Shown here in pieces: positions 5,183 to 6,546 of a stretch of DNA of 6,546 nucleotides. The stretch is from Campylobacteraceae bacterium (GTDB lineage Bacteria > Campylobacterota > Campylobacteria > Campylobacterales > Campylobacteraceae), in assembly GCA_031290675.1 (NCBI GenBank), contig JAITNC010000056.1:1-6546 (forward strand), read 5' to 3'. The translations under genes were made by a program, and so were the position numbers. The notes beneath the pieces are model-generated. The model did no database searches, was not told where the DNA came from, and saw nothing but the letters and a program-made list of their open reading frames with translations. The first letter of the stretch is position 1; each line of letters begins with the position of its first letter.

Positions 5183-5362
5183 TGGTTATGATAAACTATA
5201 TTGATGAATTGAGATGATTTTTATTTTATTCCTTTTTTAGATACTTTGTGTCATGAAGTGGACACTCATGTGTCATTTTATGACCGATAACAAAAAGTCT
5301 CCGAAAAAAACACAAATTCTTCGACTTCACCTATACGCTTCGCCCTCTTGTCCGGCATAAGA

Positions 5363-5399
5363 GTGGATTGCCACGTTCGCAAGCTCACTCGCAATGACG
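5363..5399 (-). repeat. REP-like core, tandem copy 1
   Basis: GTGGATTGCCACGTTCGC through CTCGCAATGAC is the reverse-orientation match of the unit at 4132. Confidence 0.65.
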
Positions 5400-5464
5400 G
5401 TAGAGGGGAAAACACAAATTCTTCGACTTCACCTATACGCTTCGCCCTCTTGTCCGGCAGAAGA

Positions 5465-5500
5465 GTGGATTGCCACGTTCGCAAGCTCACTCGCAATGAC
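5465..5500 (-). repeat. REP-like core, tandem copy 2
   Basis: It is identical to the core of copy 1. The only nearby differences are one base in the preceding CGGCAGAAGAG and two in the tail. Confidence 0.65.
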
Positions 5501-5579
5501 GGTAGAGGAAAAAAACACAGATTCTTCGACTTCACCTATGCATGACGATGGGCGGCTTCGCCTCTTGTCCGCCATAAGA

Positions 5580-5615
5580 GTGGATTGCCACGTCGCTTTG
5601 CTCACTCGCAATGAC
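5580..5615 (-). repeat. REP-like core, tandem copy 3
   Basis: It has the same ends as copies 1 and 2, but the centre reads CGTCGCTTTGCTCACTC, so it diverged before or after the array expanded. Confidence 0.65.
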
Positions 5616-5670
5616 GGTAGAGGGGAAAACACAGATTCTTCGACTTTGCCTTTTGTCTGACACTGAGGGG

Positions 5671-5838
5671 CTTTGCTGTCAATCAGTAAAAAGAACAAGC
5701 CAAAAAATCTGAATTGTTTCGCTTTCCGCAATAGCAAGAGAGGGTTGCGACCGCCACCCATCTCCTTTTTGTCATTTTGTCTTCATGTGTAGCCGAAACT
5801 CCAAGCAAAGCGAAAAGTCGGCAAAACATCTCGACTTT
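5671..5838. other. Gene-free spacer between tandem array and second lipoprotein-like gene
   Basis: I see no gene here. It contains the fading end of the tandem array and runs through mixed sequence without a clear promoter. Its right end includes one arm of the hairpin at 5813-5839. Confidence 0.5.
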
Positions 5839-5839
5839 T
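5813..5839 (-). terminator. Candidate terminator overlapping the stop of the second lipoprotein-like gene
   Basis: AAAAGTCG (5813-5820) and CGACTTTT (5832-5839) form a perfect 8-bp stem around 11 nt. The 5' arm on the minus strand includes the last base of the stop codon, and the other arm ends in TTTT. It may work in both directions. Confidence 0.5.
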
Positions 5840-6546
5840 TACTTCTTCTGCACCGCAAAGGTGTTTGTACGATTATCCGTATAGTATTTCCATACGTATC
5901 TTACAGGGTCAATCACTTTCGAGCATATCAATACAACGCCATTGTCGCTATCAGAGCACGTAAAGCTTGATTGTCGGAGAATGTTTGTGTAAGTGTTCGG
6001 GTTGCGATCTCCGGTAGTGCCAAATACTGCTGACATATCCTGAGAGTAAGTCTTTTGGACGTATGTAAGGGTAGGTTCTCCTGAAATAACACCGTACACA
6101 TCTCTATAAGCAACATCACTCACAACAGCAGCAAACGCTGCAGTTTTGTTAAACGTCGCTCTGATAGCAGAGGAGGATGCATCGCCTTCAAGAGTCAATG
6201 CAAGATACGAAGGATAAGCTGTAGCACTTACCTCTTTGTCCCAATCAAGCAAAGCGTTACTTTTAGACCATACACTGTTCTCGATTGTACCACTATTTGG
6301 TGTGCTAAAGCCTTGATCGCGCAGATAGTTCTTGAAACTATCTCCGTTGCTTCCTGCATACCGTTTCTCGCTAAGAACGTTAACAAGAAGACCCTCATAC
6401 CCGCTTGGAAAATCAGGAAAATGACCCAAAAATGATGTAAAAGAAAACGTGCCATTGTCTACAGTGACATTGCAATTTCCCGTGAGATGACAAATGGTGC
6501 CGTTACCACCAGTACTACCATTACCACCAGTACTACCATTACCACC
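5839..6546 (-). CDS. Putative secreted or surface protein, 5' end beyond the window
   Basis: The reading frame stays open from the window edge to TAA at 5839-5841, giving 235 visible residues with no start in view. A TTG at 6429 is an internal Leu codon, not the start. The visible N-terminus is a repeated GGNGST linker, typical of the flexible spacer after a lipidated cysteine, so a lipoprotein is likely. A segment with two cysteines follows (Cys19 and Cys25 of the visible part), then a domain rich in Ser, Thr, Asn and Tyr. Near the end, FTC (195-197), a second cysteine (208) and YVWKYYTDNR match the layout of the C-terminus of the lipoprotein at 4411. Family unknown; a paralogous, fast-evolving surface protein is inferred. 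Confidence 0.75.
   Translation of the reverse strand, partial: GGNGSTGGNGSTGGNGTICHLTGNCNVTVDNGTFSFTSFLGHFPDFPSGYEGLLVNVLSEKRYAGSNGDSFKNYLRDQGFSTPNSGTIENSVWSKSNALLDWDKEVSATAYPSYLALTLEGDASSSAIRATFNKTAAFAAVVSDVAYRDVYGVISGEPTLTYVQKTYSQDMSAVFGTTGDRNPNTYTNILRQSSFTCSDSDNGVVLICSKVIDPVRYVWKYYTDNRTNTFAVQKK
6505..6546 (-). repeat. 18-bp in-frame tandem repeat coding a GGNGST linker
   Basis: The unit ACCACCAGTACTACCATT occurs twice exactly (6505-6522, 6523-6540), and a third copy begins at 6541 and leaves the window. Each unit encodes six residues without shifting frame, so copy-number change would lengthen or shorten the linker. Confidence 0.85.

Larger units (their letters stand above)
5311..5670 (+). 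repeat. Tandem array of 102-114 bp units, about 3.5 copies
   Basis: Units begin at CACAAATTCTTCG or CACAGATTCTTCG at 5311, 5413, 5516 and 5630, giving periods of 102, 103 and 114 bp; the last copy is cut short. Copies 1 and 2 are nearly identical. Copy 3 has an extra block around 5538-5552 and a changed core (CGTCGCTTTG for CGTTCGCAAG). Each full unit contains CTTCGCC, CTCTTGTCCG and then a REP-like core from GTGGATTGCCACG to CTCGCAATGAC, ending in a GGTAGAGG tail. ORFs on both strands through the array are by-products of the repetition. Confidence 0.85.

Noticed and set aside
5311..5670. CRISPR array
   Set aside because: Units are about 100 bp and repeat in full, with no short repeat and unique spacer alternation and no cas genes nearby.
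5278..5761. Several ORFs on both strands across the tandem array
   Set aside because: The peptides repeat because the DNA repeats, they exist on both strands at once, and they contain REP-like cores.

Overview
The window looks like chromosomal DNA from a Campylobacterota (epsilonproteobacterial) genome. The gene order nikK-nikM-nikL-nikQ-nikO is the arrangement known for nickel ECF transporters in that group. Base composition is moderately AT-rich, and the promoter-like regions are AT-rich with weak -35 boxes. The genus cannot be fixed from the sequence. All convincing genes lie on the minus strand; the plus strand carries no gene I can support.

Layout. Positions 1-391 are an AT-rich element bounded by a perfect 20-bp inverted repeat, with no transposase; it looks like a MITE-type non-autonomous element and holds at most one 35-codon ORF. 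Positions 400-870 are a gene-free patchwork of short extragenic repeats and hairpins: REP-like units, two small GC hairpins, a 126-bp imperfect palindrome, and overlapping inverted repeats just downstream of nikO. Positions 877-4017 are a tightly packed five-gene operon (nikKMLQO, read right to left) for a nickel ECF importer. Each junction overlaps by 1-4 nt or has a gap of about 9 nt. Positions 4018-4131 are its control region, with two AT-rich dyads that could be NikR-type operators. Positions 4132-4410 hold three more REP-like units and a terminator-like hairpin. Positions 4411-5001 encode a 196-aa lipoprotein of unknown function, preceded by a roughly 150-nt leader with a strong hairpin. 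Positions 5311-5670 are about three and a half tandem copies of a 102-114 bp unit, each carrying a REP-like core. Positions 5839-6546 encode most of a second secreted or surface protein, cut by the window edge. Its C-terminus resembles that of the first lipoprotein, and its visible N-terminus is a Gly/Asn/Ser/Thr linker made by an 18-bp tandem repeat.

How the genes work together. NikM is the metal-binding membrane S component, NikQ the coupling T component and NikO the ATPase. NikK and NikL are auxiliary proteins with extracytoplasmic domains. After processing, NikK and NikL are predicted to begin with His, and NikM carries the family's His2, so three N-terminal histidines may face the periplasm. 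NikO ends in a His-rich tail on the cytoplasmic side.

The parts least explained by known biology are the paired lipoproteins with a shared Cys/aromatic C-terminal motif and the dense cluster of short palindromic repeats. No CRISPR array, rRNA, tRNA, phage gene or defence system was seen.
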